Below are positions 40,117 through 49,661 of a stretch of DNA of 64,000 nt, one piece after another. The DNA is from Vibrio mimicus CAIM 602 (GTDB lineage Bacteria; Pseudomonadota; Gammaproteobacteria; Enterobacterales; Vibrionaceae). The notes beneath the pieces are model-generated. The model saw only the letters and a program-made list of their open reading frames with translations, was not told the DNA's origin and did not search any database. The stretch lies in assembly GCF_000338875.1 (NCBI RefSeq), contig NZ_AOMO01000033.1, positions 101,579 to 165,578 of the forward strand. Direction: 5' to 3'. Both the position numbers and the translations under genes were made by a program. The first letter of the stretch is position 1; each line of letters opens with the position of its first letter.

Positions 40117-42159
40117 TTAAGCAGCAATCCCCGCGTGACGCAGCAAAGCATCGATTTGCGGCTCACGGCCACGGAAGCGCTTAAACAGCTCCATAGGCTC
40201 TTCACTGCCACCCATTTCAAGGATGTTGTTGAGGAAGCTCAGCCCCGTTTCGTGGTTGAAAATGCCTTCTTCTTCAAAGCGTGAGAACGCATCCGCCGAA
40301 AGCACTTCGGCCCACAAGTAACTGTAGTAACCAGCACTATAGCCACCAGCAAAAATATGGCTAAAGCTGTGCGAGAAGCGGTTCCACTCCAAGCCCGGCA
40401 GCACAGCCACTTTCTTTTTCACTTCTGCCAAGGTTTCCAGCACTTTCGGCCCTACTTCTGGGTCGTAAGTCGTGTGCAGAGTGAAGTCGAACAATCCGAA
40501 CTCCAACTGGCGCAGAATAAACATCGCCGATTGGAAGTTTTTCGCCGCCAGCATTTTATCCAGCATAGCTTTCGGCAGTGGCTCACCCGTTTGGTAATGA
40601 CCGGAAATAAACGCCAGCGCCTCTTCTTGCCAACACCAGTTTTCCAAGAATTGGCTTGGCAGCTCGACCGCATCCCAAGGCACACCATTGATACCCGACA
40701 CCGCGCCCACTTCCACTTGCGTCAGCATATGATGAATGCCGTGGCCAAATTCGTGGAACAGAGTCGTTACTTCATCGTGGGTAAACAGCGCAGGCTTATC
40801 ACCCACTGGGCGGTTGAAGTTACAAGTCAGGTAAGCCACCGGCGTTTGCAGTGCGCCATTGTCGGTGCTGCGACGCACACGGCACTCATCCATCCACGCG
40901 CCGCCGCGTTTGTGTTCACGCGCATACAGGTCGAGATAGAAGCTGCCACGCAGCGTTCCTTTTTCGTCAAAAATATCGAAAAAGCGCACTGATTCGTGCC
41001 ATACATCAACCCCTTGGCGCTCTTTGACTTGCATACCAAACAAGCGGTTCAGCACTTCAAACAGGCCATTCACTACCTTGTGCTCAGGGAAGTAAGGACG
41101 CAGCTCTTCATCGGAGATTTCAAACAGATACTGCTTTTGCTTTTCGCTGTAGTAAGCAATATCCCACAGCTCAAGCTGCTTCACTCCAAACTCACTTTCC
41201 GCAAATTGGCGTAGCTCTTCCACTTCGCGCTCACCTTGTGGTTTGGCTTTGCTGGCAAGATCATTTAAGAAACCAAGCACTTGATCAGTGGTTTCGGCCA
41301 TTTTAGTGGCCAGCGATTTTTCGCTGTAAGTGCTAAAGCCGAGCATACGGGCAATTTCATGGCGCAGTTTCAGTTGCTCAGCAATGATTTCGCTGTTATC
41401 CCACTTACCCGCATTCGGGCCACGATCCGAAGCACGTGTCACATACGCTTCATACACTTCTTTGCGCAGCGCTTGGTTATCACAGTAAGTCATCACTGGT
41501 AGGTAAGATGGAATGTCTAACGTCAGCAGATAACCGTCTAAACCTTTACCTTGGGCTGCCGCTTCTGCCGCCGCTAACGCAGACTCCGGCATGCCCGCCA
41601 GTTCGTTCACATCCGTAATGTGCTTGGTCCAACCCATAGTGGCATCCAGCACGTTGTTAGAGAACTTAGAGCCAAGCTCAGACATACGCTTGCTGATTTC
41701 GCCATAGCGCTTTTGCTCTTGCGCTGGCAAGCCAATGCCTGACAACTCAAAATCACGCAGACTGTCAGTGATGGTTTTTTGCTGCGCACGCGTTAATGCA
41801 GCAAAGCCTTCGCTCTCTTTTAAGGTTTTGTACGCTTCAAACAGGCCTTTGTGCTGACCAACCCAAGTGCCATATTCAGAAAGCAGCGGCAGGCAGCTTT
41901 CATACGCTTCACGCAGTTCATCGCTGTTCACAACAGAGTTCATGTGGCTGACTGGTGACCAGATGCGGCTTAGGCGATCATCCACCGCTTCAATCGGGGC
42001 AATCACGGTTTCCCAACTCGGCTGTGGGTTATCGGCCAGAACCTGATCTATGGTGTGGCGACAATCCGCTATCGCCTGTTCAACCGCTGGCTTTACGTGC
42101 TCCGGTTTAATCGCAGAAAACGGCGGCAGATCCGTAAAGGTAAGAAGTGGGTTTGACAT
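40117..42159 (-). CDS. prlC: Oligopeptidase A
   Basis: 680 aa from ATG 42159, chosen for the AAGGA site eight bases upstream and because E. coli OpdA has the same length; the frame opens seven codons earlier. M3 family zinc metallopeptidase (also called opdA) that degrades short peptides, including cleaved signal peptides. The HEFGH zinc-binding motif lies in TLFHEFGHGIHHML, with the usual GGYSAGYYSYLWAEVL near the C-terminus. Runs opposite to rlmJ. Confidence 0.96.
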   Translation of the reverse strand: MSNPLLTFTDLPPFSAIKPEHVKPAVEQAIADCRHTIDQVLADNPQPSWETVIAPIEAVDDRLSRIWSPVSHMNSVVNSDELREAYESCLPLLSEYGTWVGQHKGLFEAYKTLKESEGFAALTRAQQKTITDSLRDFELSGIGLPAQEQKRYGEISKRMSELGSKFSNNVLDATMGWTKHITDVNELAGMPESALAAAEAAAQGKGLDGYLLTLDIPSYLPVMTYCDNQALRKEVYEAYVTRASDRGPNAGKWDNSEIIAEQLKLRHEIARMLGFSTYSEKSLATKMAETTDQVLGFLNDLASKAKPQGEREVEELRQFAESEFGVKQLELWDIAYYSEKQKQYLFEISDEELRPYFPEHKVVNGLFEVLNRLFGMQVKERQGVDVWHESVRFFDIFDEKGTLRGSFYLDLYAREHKRGGAWMDECRVRRSTDNGALQTPVAYLTCNFNRPVGDKPALFTHDEVTTLFHEFGHGIHHMLTQVEVGAVSGINGVPWDAVELPSQFLENWCWQEEALAFISGHYQTGEPLPKAMLDKMLAAKNFQSAMFILRQLEFGLFDFTLHTTYDPEVGPKVLETLAEVKKKVAVLPGLEWNRFSHSFSHIFAGGYSAGYYSYLWAEVLSADAFSRFEEEGIFNHETGLSFLNNILEMGGSEEPMELFKRFRGREPQIDALLRHAGIAA

Positions 42160-42347
42160 AAAAAGATTCCTTTTCATCATAGAGACAGGCCGAATTTTGA
42201 CCTGGGAGTTATGCTAGTAAATATAGGTAGCAGAATGATTTTTCAATAGGAGGCGGTAGGAAAAGCGTTGCAAAATACGACTCAGTCGCGCCTTTCGCTA
42301 CACAAAAAACCGCGGCTTTACGCTGCGCTCTGCGCCATAAATCGGTA

Positions 42348-42353
42348 TATAAT
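42348..42353 (+). promoter_or_regulatory. Likely -10 element of rlmJ
   Basis: TATAAT within CGGTATATAAT, about 85 bases upstream of rlmJ. No convincing -35 is seen. The leader between it and the gene can form a hairpin (ACTAG...AGGCTGAACAGCCT...CTAGT, 42378-42405). Confidence 0.4.
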
Positions 42354-42437
42354 CAAGCCAATATTTTTATTTCTATTACTAGCGGCAGGCTGAACAGCCT
42401 CTAGTACAGCGCCCCTTGAAGGGTTTGAGAGTCTATT

Positions 42438-43277
42438 TTGTTAAGTTACCGACACAGTTTCCATGCGGGCAACCATGCGGATGTGCTGAAGCATATCGTG
42501 CAGAGCCTGATCCTCAATTCTCTGCAACAAAAAGAGAAACCTTTCGTCTACCATGATACCCACTCCGGTGTCGGACGTTACGATCTGACTCATGAATGGT
42601 CGGAGAAAACCGGCGAATACAAACAAGGGATTGCAAGAGTCTGGCAACAAGACAAGATTCCAGCGGAGCTCGATAGCTATCTGGATGCGATTCGCCAGCT
42701 CAATCAAGGAGAGACTCTGCGTTACTACCCAGGTTCACCCCGTGTGGCACGTGCCCATCTGCGTGAGCAGGATCGTATGGTGCTGACCGAACTCCACCCA
42801 AGCGATTACCCATTGCTGGAGCAAGAGTTCCATCGTGACCGCCAAGTCTCTATTTATAAAGAAGATGGCTTCGCGCGCCTGAAAGCCAGTTTGCCGCCGC
42901 AAGAGCGCCGCGGCTTAGTGCTGATTGACCCGCCTTATGAGCTCGCCAAAGAGTATCGCGACGTAGTGCAAGCGATCGCTCAGAGTTACAAACGCTGGGC
43001 AACCGGCATCTATGCAATTTGGTATCCGGTGGTCAATCGCTGCGATATCGATGACATGCTAGAAGGCTTACAAGGTTTAGGGATTCGCAAAATCTTACAA
43101 ATTGAGCTTGGTGTCTCTCCCGATACTAACGAACGCGGCATGACGGCTTCCGGCATGATTGTAGTGAACCCGCCATGGACGCTGGAAAGCCAGATGCAGA
43201 CCATTTTGCCTTTCCTCAAACAGGCGATTGCCCCTGCAACGGGACATTACAAAGTTGAATGGGTCGTGCCTGAATAA
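42438..43277 (+). CDS. rlmJ: 23S rRNA (adenine2030-N6)-methyltransferase
   Basis: 279 aa. TTG start at 42438 gives MLSYRHSFHAGNHADVLKH, the conserved RlmJ N-terminus. Methylates A2030 of 23S rRNA with SAM. The catalytic DPPYE motif (LVLIDPPYE) is present near residue 165 and a late VVNPPW motif near 240. In gamma-proteobacteria it is commonly next to gor and prlC, as here. Confidence 0.95.
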   Translation: MLSYRHSFHAGNHADVLKHIVQSLILNSLQQKEKPFVYHDTHSGVGRYDLTHEWSEKTGEYKQGIARVWQQDKIPAELDSYLDAIRQLNQGETLRYYPGSPRVARAHLREQDRMVLTELHPSDYPLLEQEFHRDRQVSIYKEDGFARLKASLPPQERRGLVLIDPPYELAKEYRDVVQAIAQSYKRWATGIYAIWYPVVNRCDIDDMLEGLQGLGIRKILQIELGVSPDTNERGMTASGMIVVNPPWTLESQMQTILPFLKQAIAPATGHYKVEWVVPE

Positions 43278-43382
43278 TCGGCTTTTTCATCAAGGCAGGT
43301 GGATTCTGACGCACTTGCCCTGATATAAGGAATACAAGAAAAGAGCGAAGAGCATCTTCGCCAGACATAATTGGAGAAAGTA

Positions 43383-44738
43383 ATGGCAACACATTTTGAC
43401 TACCTGTGTATTGGTGGCGGCAGCGGCGGTATCGCTTCAGCCAACCGCGCGGCTATGTATGGCGCGAAAGTCGCTCTAATCGAAGCCAAAGATTTAGGCG
43501 GTACTTGTGTCAACGTTGGCTGCGTACCGAAAAAGGTGATGTGGCACGGCGCGCAAATCGCAGAAGCGATGCACCTTTATGCGGAAGATTACGGCTTCGA
43601 TGTCGATGTGAAGAACTTCAACTGGGCAAAACTGATTGAAAGCCGCCAAGCCTACATTGGCCGCATCCATCAATCTTACGATCGTGTTCTGGGCAACAAT
43701 AAAGTTCAGGTGATCAAAGGTTTTGCGAAATTTGTTGATGCGAAAACCGTCGAAGTGAATGGCGAGCTTTACACGGCTGACCATATTCTGATTGCCGTAG
43801 GTGGTCGCCCAAGCATTCCAAATATTCCAGGCGCAGAATACGGCATCGACTCGAACGGCTTTTTTGAGCTGAGCGAGCAGCCAAAACGCGTTGCCGTGAT
43901 CGGTGCTGGCTATATCGCAGTAGAAATTGCGGGCGTGCTGAATGCGCTAGGTACCGAAACTCACCTGTTCTGCCGCAAAGAGTCACCACTGCGTAGCTTC
44001 GACCCAATGATCATCGAAACCTTAGTGGAAGTGATGAACAGCGAAGGGCCACAACTGCACACCCATAGCGTGCCAAAACAAGTGGTGAAAGAAGCGGATG
44101 GTAGCCTGACGCTGCATCTGGAAAATGGTCAGACGTACAACGTTGATACCCTAATTTGGGCCATCGGTCGCCACCCAGCCACCGATGCGATCAACCTTGC
44201 TGCAACGGGCGTTGCTACGAATGAGCAAGGCTACATCAAGGTCGATGAGTTCCAAAACACCAACGTAGCAGGCATCTACTGTGTCGGTGACATCATGGAA
44301 GGCGGCATTGAGCTGACTCCCGTTGCCGTAAAAGCGGGACGTCAACTTTCTGAGCGCCTGTTTAACAACAAACTGAACGCTAAGATGGATTACCAGTTGG
44401 TTCCAACCGTGGTGTTTAGCCACCCACCGATCGGCACCATTGGCCTGACGGAGCCACAAGCGATTGCTCAGTACGGCGCAGAGAACGTGAAAGTGTACAA
44501 ATCCAGCTTCACCGCTATGTACACCGCCGTCACCTCTCACCGTCAGCCATGCAAAATGAAGCTGGTTTGTGCTGGCCCTGAAGAAACCGTGGTTGGTCTA
44601 CACGGCATCGGTTTTGCGGTTGATGAGATGATCCAAGGTTTTGGTGTCGCGATGAAAATGGGCGCTACCAAAGCCGATTTCGATTCCGTGGTCGCAATTC
44701 ACCCAACGGGTTCAGAAGAATTCGTCACGATGCGCTAG
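43383..44738 (+). CDS. gor: Glutathione reductase
   Basis: 451 aa from ATG 43383, with GGAG upstream. NADPH-dependent reduction of glutathione disulfide, cytoplasmic. FAD-binding [16 protein letters not shown], redox pair in [18 protein letters not shown] Rossmann [11 protein letters not shown] with the RKESPLR arginines that select NADPH, and the catalytic C-terminal [12 protein letters not shown] are intact. Followed by a terminator and, 79 bases on, by a SPOR-like gene on the other strand; in pandemic El Tor strains VSP-I lies at this point. Confidence 0.97.
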   Translation: MATHFDYLCIGGGSGGIASANRAAMYGAKVALIEAKDLGGTCVNVGCVPKKVMWHGAQIAEAMHLYAEDYGFDVDVKNFNWAKLIESRQAYIGRIHQSYDRVLGNNKVQVIKGFAKFVDAKTVEVNGELYTADHILIAVGGRPSIPNIPGAEYGIDSNGFFELSEQPKRVAVIGAGYIAVEIAGVLNALGTETHLFCRKESPLRSFDPMIIETLVEVMNSEGPQLHTHSVPKQVVKEADGSLTLHLENGQTYNVDTLIWAIGRHPATDAINLAATGVATNEQGYIKVDEFQNTNVAGIYCVGDIMEGGIELTPVAVKAGRQLSERLFNNKLNAKMDYQLVPTVVFSHPPIGTIGLTEPQAIAQYGAENVKVYKSSFTAMYTAVTSHRQPCKMKLVCAGPEETVVGLHGIGFAVDEMIQGFGVAMKMGATKADFDSVVAIHPTGSEEFVTMR

Positions 44739-44767
44739 CAGCATCGACACTCTATTCTGTTCAATAA

Positions 44768-44795
44768 AGAAAGCGGCTCATAGCCGCTTTCTTTT
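44768..44795 (+). terminator. Terminator of gor
   Basis: Ten-base stem GAAAGCGGCT / AGCCGCTTTC with a T run after it. Also suited to the converging gene. Confidence 0.88.
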
Positions 44796-44817
44796 TATCA
44801 AATCATTTAGAAACGTT

Positions 44818-45762
44818 TTACTTCACACACACCACATTGAGCAGTGATGCACCTTTTAGGCTGTTAACTTTACCTGTGGTGAACAATCCTTTACGCCCTT
44901 CTCCCCAATAAGGCAGTTGAACTGGCCATTGATGTTGCTGCATCTGTTTGGAACTCAGTAATGCCGACCACTCTTGCTCAGTGACCAGTCGCATGCCGAG
45001 ATTTCGGCACACGATTTGCGCAGCATCATAATCCAGACGATTCCACGCCACATCATGCTCCATGTAAAACTGCACCTTAGGGTTTTCGGTAAATGGTAGA
45101 GCAAAAGTTTGGCTCCCCACTTTCACTTGCTGACGCAGGACAAAATCACCATTCCCAGTTGATTTAGGCACGCTATTAAGTGTTGCGGCAGGTTTAGGTT
45201 TGGTAGCGGCAGTCACAGGTGCTGATTTTTCCACGACTTTGGGAGGGCTAACCGATTTTGTCACCGGAGCGACAGAGTTTGCTACCGTAGTGGTGGGGGC
45301 AACCGCCGTTGTAGTGGGTTTGGACTTCATCACCGGTTGTTTAGCGGACTTTTTTACCACTTGGCGAATAAATGCCTGCTCAAAGGTGGAAAGTTGCTTC
45401 ACCTTTTTCAACTCTTTGCTGGCAACAGAGAAATCTGTGTATGGGCCAATCAAACAGCGCGAACCTTTCGGTTCTGGTTTCACCCAAATGTCGGTCGAAA
45501 TATGCTGGTAGATAGCTTTAACCGTCGAGAGTGGCATCGGCTTACTCAGCATGCCGCACTGGATCCAAAACAGAGAATCACCCGACTTCGGTTTTTTCCC
45601 CCACAAACCATCACCAATTGGGCAAGCTGCATCCAACACAGGTAATTGATCGACCGCCGCTTGCTGTGCATCGCACAAATAATCGGTAGTCGCGGCTGAC
45701 GTGATTGGAGAGAGCAACAGCAAAACCACACTCAGGTTGCAGCATAGAATCCATTTTGGCAT
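44818..45762 (-). CDS. Secreted SPOR-like protein with C-terminal globular domain
   Basis: 314 aa. An N-terminal signal peptide (CCNLSVVLLLLSPITSA; a lipobox is not clear) leads to the periplasm or envelope. Residues 80-135 (RCLIGPYTDFSVASKELKKVKQ) look like a SPOR domain, which binds denuded peptidoglycan at the septum. A Pro/Thr/Val/Lys-rich linker of about 70 residues follows, then a domain with YDAAQIVCRNLGMRLVTEQEW resembling C-type-lectin or formylglycine-enzyme-like folds. Possible role in division or cell envelope, by domain only. Function not known. Confidence 0.7.
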   Translation of the reverse strand: MPKWILCCNLSVVLLLLSPITSAATTDYLCDAQQAAVDQLPVLDAACPIGDGLWGKKPKSGDSLFWIQCGMLSKPMPLSTVKAIYQHISTDIWVKPEPKGSRCLIGPYTDFSVASKELKKVKQLSTFEQAFIRQVVKKSAKQPVMKSKPTTTAVAPTTTVANSVAPVTKSVSPPKVVEKSAPVTAATKPKPAATLNSVPKSTGNGDFVLRQQVKVGSQTFALPFTENPKVQFYMEHDVAWNRLDYDAAQIVCRNLGMRLVTEQEWSALLSSKQMQQHQWPVQLPYWGEGRKGLFTTGKVNSLKGASLLNVVCVK

Positions 45763-45865
45763 CCGCTTGTCTCCTTAATTCTCTGTGACTGAAATCAGGG
45801 TTCGAGTGAGGCGATTTCATCCTGCGTCGAACACTTATTGGGATCCGGTATAGCAAAAATAAATG

Positions 45866-45897
45866 CCAAAAAAGAGCCGCATTCGAATACGGCTCTT
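45866..45897 (-). terminator. Terminator of the peptide transporter operon
   Basis: AAGAGCCG / CGGCTCTT stem with a ten-base loop and T run on the minus strand, after the last permease gene. Confidence 0.85.
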
Positions 45898-45937
45898 AGT
45901 TTATGGAGAGTTTGTGAAGCAAATCAATCAGATTCGC

Positions 45938-46876
45938 TTACCCTTTGTAAATTTTCGGGTTAAACACATCACGCAACCAATCGCCGAGCAGGTTAATTAC
46001 CAGAACGAGCAATACCAACACGATACCGGGAAACGCGGTGATCCACCAAGCACCGGAGAAAATGTAGGTAAAGCCAATACTAATCAGTGAACCGAGTGAC
46101 GGTTGATCCACAGGCAAACCTAAGCCGAGGAACGACAGTGCCGCTTCCGACATAATCGCGTTGGCGACTTGTACAGTGGAAATAACCAAGATTGGTGATA
46201 AACAGTTAGGCAGAATATGGCGAAACATGATGCGTGGTGCTTTAAAACCCATCACGCGAGCTGCTTCTACATACTCTTTTTTCTTTTCCGCCAACACAGA
46301 GGCACGCACAGTACGCGCGTATTGCGGCCACTCGGCCACACCGATAATCACCACCAACATCACGACGGCGTATTGGCTGAAAAACTCACCACCAAAGCTG
46401 GCTTTAAAAATCGCCGAAACAATGATCGCCACCATCATGGTCGAGAATGAGAGCTGAATATCAGCAAAACGCATCAAAAAGCTATCAATTCGGCCACCAA
46501 AATAGCCCGCCGACAAACCAATCACGATCCCCAAAATAAGCTGTAAACCAACAGCCAAAAAGCCGATGGTCAAAGAGAGACGTGAGCCGTACAAAATCGT
46601 CGAGAAAATGTCGCGCCCTTGTTCATCAGTTCCTAACAGAAAATGCTCATTCCCACCTTCCATCCATGAGGGAGGAAGCTCCGCATCCATAATATCAATC
46701 GAAGAGAGATCATACGGGTTTGTGGGTGCAATCCATGGCGAGCTGATCGCCACAATCACAAACAACAGAAACACCGCAAAGCTGCTCATCGCCACTTTGT
46801 CGCGTAGAAAATAATACAGAAAATCCGACTGCTTAAAGCGCTCCCAGCGTGAAGGAGCGGTAGATACTGCACTCAT
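45938..46876 (-). CDS. Peptide ABC transporter permease (DppC/OppC type)
   Basis: 312 aa with about six membrane segments; N-terminal OppC_N region (FKQSDFLYYFLRDKVAMSSF). The EAA loop that meets the ATPase is EYVEAARVMGFKAPRIMFRHILPN. Pairs with the DppB-like permease, whose gene ends two bases before this start. Substrate, peptide or other, is not proven. Confidence 0.93.
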   Translation of the reverse strand: MSAVSTAPSRWERFKQSDFLYYFLRDKVAMSSFAVFLLFVIVAISSPWIAPTNPYDLSSIDIMDAELPPSWMEGGNEHFLLGTDEQGRDIFSTILYGSRLSLTIGFLAVGLQLILGIVIGLSAGYFGGRIDSFLMRFADIQLSFSTMMVAIIVSAIFKASFGGEFFSQYAVVMLVVIIGVAEWPQYARTVRASVLAEKKKEYVEAARVMGFKAPRIMFRHILPNCLSPILVISTVQVANAIMSEAALSFLGLGLPVDQPSLGSLISIGFTYIFSGAWWITAFPGIVLVLLVLVINLLGDWLRDVFNPKIYKG

Positions 46877-46878
46877 GG

Positions 46879-47856
46879 TTAAGCTCCTTTGCCAGTAAGG
46901 TTGACGGTAGGGTTAATCAGACCATATAAGAGGTCAACTATGGTGTTGGTCACCACAAAAATCAGCCCAACGAAGATGACGTACGCTGTAATAAGCGGGG
47001 TATCAACCCGGTTAATCGCCTCCAAAAACAGGAAGCCTGTTCCCGGCCATTGAAAGACGGTTTCCGTCAAAATGGTGTACGCCACCATAGTACCGATTTG
47101 CACCCCGCCTACGGTCAATACTGGCAACATGGTGTTTTTCAACGCATGTTGGTAATAGATTTTATTGAGCGGCAAACCTTTCGCTTGTGCAAATTTGATG
47201 TACTCCGAACTCAGCACTTCGAGCATTTCAGAACGCACGAGACGGATAAACAGCGGCAACATGATCGATGCCAGAGCAATGGAAGGTAACACCAGATGAC
47301 GCAAACCATCGAGTGTGAAAAAGCCAGACTCCCAGCCAAGTAAATTGACCGTTTCTCCACGCCCGTAGGAAGGCAACCAGCCAAGCTCAATCGAAAATAC
47401 GTACATCAACATAATCGCGGTTAAAAACACCGGAATGGAGATACCAATACTACTGCCCGCCATCACTATCTTGGTAAACAAGCTTTTGGGATGAATAGCC
47501 GAATAAACGCCGAGCGGTATCGAAAATACAATGATGATCAGCGTAGCGCCAAACACCAGCTCCAGTGTGGCCACCAGCTTATCAAAAATCACTTCCAGCG
47601 CAGGGCGCTTGAAGAAATAGGAGGTGCCCAAATCGCCCTGCACGGCGGCAGTTACGAAACGGGTATATTTGGTAATGAAAGGATCATTGAGGCCAAGTTT
47701 GTCGCGCAGCGCTTGACGCTCTGCATCCGAAACCGACTGACCGACAAGCTCACGCAGCGGATCACCCAGGTTATCCTGAATGGCGAACGCCACCAAACTG
47801 ATCACAAACATCACTATCAGTGCCTGATATAGGCGCTTGACCAGAAACGAAAACAT
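46879..47856 (-). CDS. Peptide ABC transporter permease (DppB/OppB type)
   Basis: 325 aa from ATG 47856 (MFSFLVKRLYQALIVMFVIS), preceded by AAGGGGCAAGG; the 17-codon upstream extension is unlikely. The EAA motif is EYIKFAQAKGLPLNKIYYQHALKN. Part of a transporter operon in the order ATPase, binding protein, permease, permease. A hairpin precedes it, so it is probably expressed less than the binding protein. Confidence 0.93.
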   Translation of the reverse strand: MFSFLVKRLYQALIVMFVISLVAFAIQDNLGDPLRELVGQSVSDAERQALRDKLGLNDPFITKYTRFVTAAVQGDLGTSYFFKRPALEVIFDKLVATLELVFGATLIIIVFSIPLGVYSAIHPKSLFTKIVMAGSSIGISIPVFLTAIMLMYVFSIELGWLPSYGRGETVNLLGWESGFFTLDGLRHLVLPSIALASIMLPLFIRLVRSEMLEVLSSEYIKFAQAKGLPLNKIYYQHALKNTMLPVLTVGGVQIGTMVAYTILTETVFQWPGTGFLFLEAINRVDTPLITAYVIFVGLIFVVTNTIVDLLYGLINPTVNLTGKGA

Positions 47857-47920
47857 TCCTTGCCCCTTAACTTTCCATGTGAATCTGTGCGCGCGATTAA
47901 GCGCCAAAACCTTTCAGCCT

Positions 47921-47962
47921 TAAAAAGGGTACTTTGCCCGACTGAAAGAAAGCAAAGTACCC
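47921..47962 (-). terminator. Intra-operon attenuator between binding protein and permeases
   Basis: Stem GGGTACTTTGC / GCAAAGTACCC (11 bp) with a 14-base loop, followed by TTTTTA on the minus strand. Such structures after binding-protein genes lower permease expression and protect upstream mRNA. Confidence 0.65.
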
Positions 47963-48011
47963 GAGAACGCACTCTGCGAGTTACTACCCGCAGAGATGAG
48001 TCTTTAAAAAA

Positions 48012-49568
48012 TTACTCTTTTACAACCAGATCACCGAAGTATGGGAAGTCCATACCGTTGATGATCGGTGCGATATCCAGAGTATTTTTGGCTGCCCATG
48101 ATGGATCTTGGAAATGAAGAGGTACAAACGCGGCTTCGTTATACAGAATTTCTTCTACTTTCTTCAGCATAGCGCTACGTTTTTCCAGATCCGTTTCTTC
48201 GTTAGCTTGGTGAACTAACTTATCCACTTCCGCATTTGAGTAGTAACCACAGTTGTACTGACCTTTACCTGTTGCCGCATCACGCGTCATAGTCAGGAAC
48301 TCAGTGAAGTTCGCTGAGTCTTCAGTATCTGGGTGCCAACCGATCATCAGAATGTCTGCCGCACACTTATCAAACTCAGGCCAGTACTGCGCTTTTGGCA
48401 TAGTTTTCAGGTCAACTTTGATGCCGATTTTCGACAACATTGCCGATGCCGCTTGTGCGATTTTCTCATCGTTCACGTAACGGTTGTTTGGCGCGATCAT
48501 GGTTAGGTTGAAACCTTTCTCATAACCCGCTTCTTTCATCAGTTGTTTCGCTTTGTTGAGATCAAAGCGTGGTTTGAGGCTCTCATTGTAACCCGCATAG
48601 CCAACTGGGCTTTGCTGTGCTGCCGTAGTTGCCGCACCTTTCATAACCTTGTCTACAATCCCTTCATTGTTGATGGCATACACAATCGCTTGGCGCACAC
48701 GCACATCTTTCAATGCTGGGTTGCTGTTTTGGTTCATCTGGAAGGTAATGACGCGAGTACCCGGCATAGTGAACAGATCCACGCCTTTCGCATCTTGGAT
48801 ACGCTTGTAATCATTTGGAGATACAGGCGCAATCATGTCAACGCCGCCAGACAGCAGAGCTGCAACACGAGTGGCATCTTCTTTGATTACTGCCAGCGTC
48901 AGCTTGTCCACGTTACCTTTAGACGCTTTATCCCAGTAATTTGGATTGCGTTGGAATTCGAGCTTCACGCCTTGCTCACGCCCCGCTACCGTAAATGGGC
49001 CTGTGCCTGAAATGTGCTCAGAAGCGTAAGAGTTACCGTGCTTAACGATTTCCCCTTTATCTTTGCCATCAGTCGTTGTTCCTGAGTAGAACTTGCTGTC
49101 CATTGGGAAGATGTAAGTCGCTACGTTTTCAATCAGTGGATAGGTTCCAGCGGTTTTGATTTCAACGGTGTAATCATCCACCTTGGTCAGTGAAACCAGC
49201 GGTTCAAAAATCCCTTTGAAGTCAGGCGATTGTTTCAGACGGTTGAAAGTCCACACCACATCGTCGGCAGTAAAATCGTTACCTGAGTGGAACTTCACTC
49301 CTTTGCGTAAAGTGAAACGCATGGTTTCGTTATCAATACGCTGCCAAGATTCTGCCAGACGTGGTTCAAATTCCATTTTTTGTGTAAAGCGAATAAGTGG
49401 ATCAAAGACCATGTGCGACAGTTGCAGTGTACCGCCAGACAGCTGCTCATGCGGGTCCATTGAGACAGGGTCAGCGTCGTAAGCCACGGTAATGTCCGCT
49501 GCCATCGCACCAAAACTCAAGCCAGCCGCTATCAAAGCCAACGCCAGTTTGTTTTTCATGGTTTTCAT
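48012..49568 (-). CDS. Peptide ABC transporter periplasmic binding protein
   Basis: 518 aa from ATG 49568, with AAGGAG upstream. Signal peptide ending FGAMA. SBP_bac_5 (DppA/OppA) family: SMDPHEQLSGGTLQLSHMVFDPL near the start, LRKGVKFHSGNDFTADDVVWTF, and GTGPFTVAG. It captures peptides in the periplasm for the adjacent permeases. The next upstream gene, the fused ATPase, is in the same operon. Confidence 0.93.
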   Translation of the reverse strand: MKTMKNKLALALIAAGLSFGAMAADITVAYDADPVSMDPHEQLSGGTLQLSHMVFDPLIRFTQKMEFEPRLAESWQRIDNETMRFTLRKGVKFHSGNDFTADDVVWTFNRLKQSPDFKGIFEPLVSLTKVDDYTVEIKTAGTYPLIENVATYIFPMDSKFYSGTTTDGKDKGEIVKHGNSYASEHISGTGPFTVAGREQGVKLEFQRNPNYWDKASKGNVDKLTLAVIKEDATRVAALLSGGVDMIAPVSPNDYKRIQDAKGVDLFTMPGTRVITFQMNQNSNPALKDVRVRQAIVYAINNEGIVDKVMKGAATTAAQQSPVGYAGYNESLKPRFDLNKAKQLMKEAGYEKGFNLTMIAPNNRYVNDEKIAQAASAMLSKIGIKVDLKTMPKAQYWPEFDKCAADILMIGWHPDTEDSANFTEFLTMTRDAATGKGQYNCGYYSNAEVDKLVHQANEETDLEKRSAMLKKVEEILYNEAAFVPLHFQDPSWAAKNTLDIAPIINGMDFPYFGDLVVKE

Positions 49569-49661
49569 TGCATAACTCCTTATGCGGGAATCCAGATCCC
49601 TAGTTTGTTGTATTTGCTTTTGTAACAATCGCCAACCGGAAAGTTGGTCCATGGTTAACGG

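Noticed and set aside
48012..49568. Heme or nickel binding protein role for the SBP
   Set aside because: SBP_bac_5 members vary in substrate, but nothing in the neighbourhood points away from peptides; the substrate is left open.
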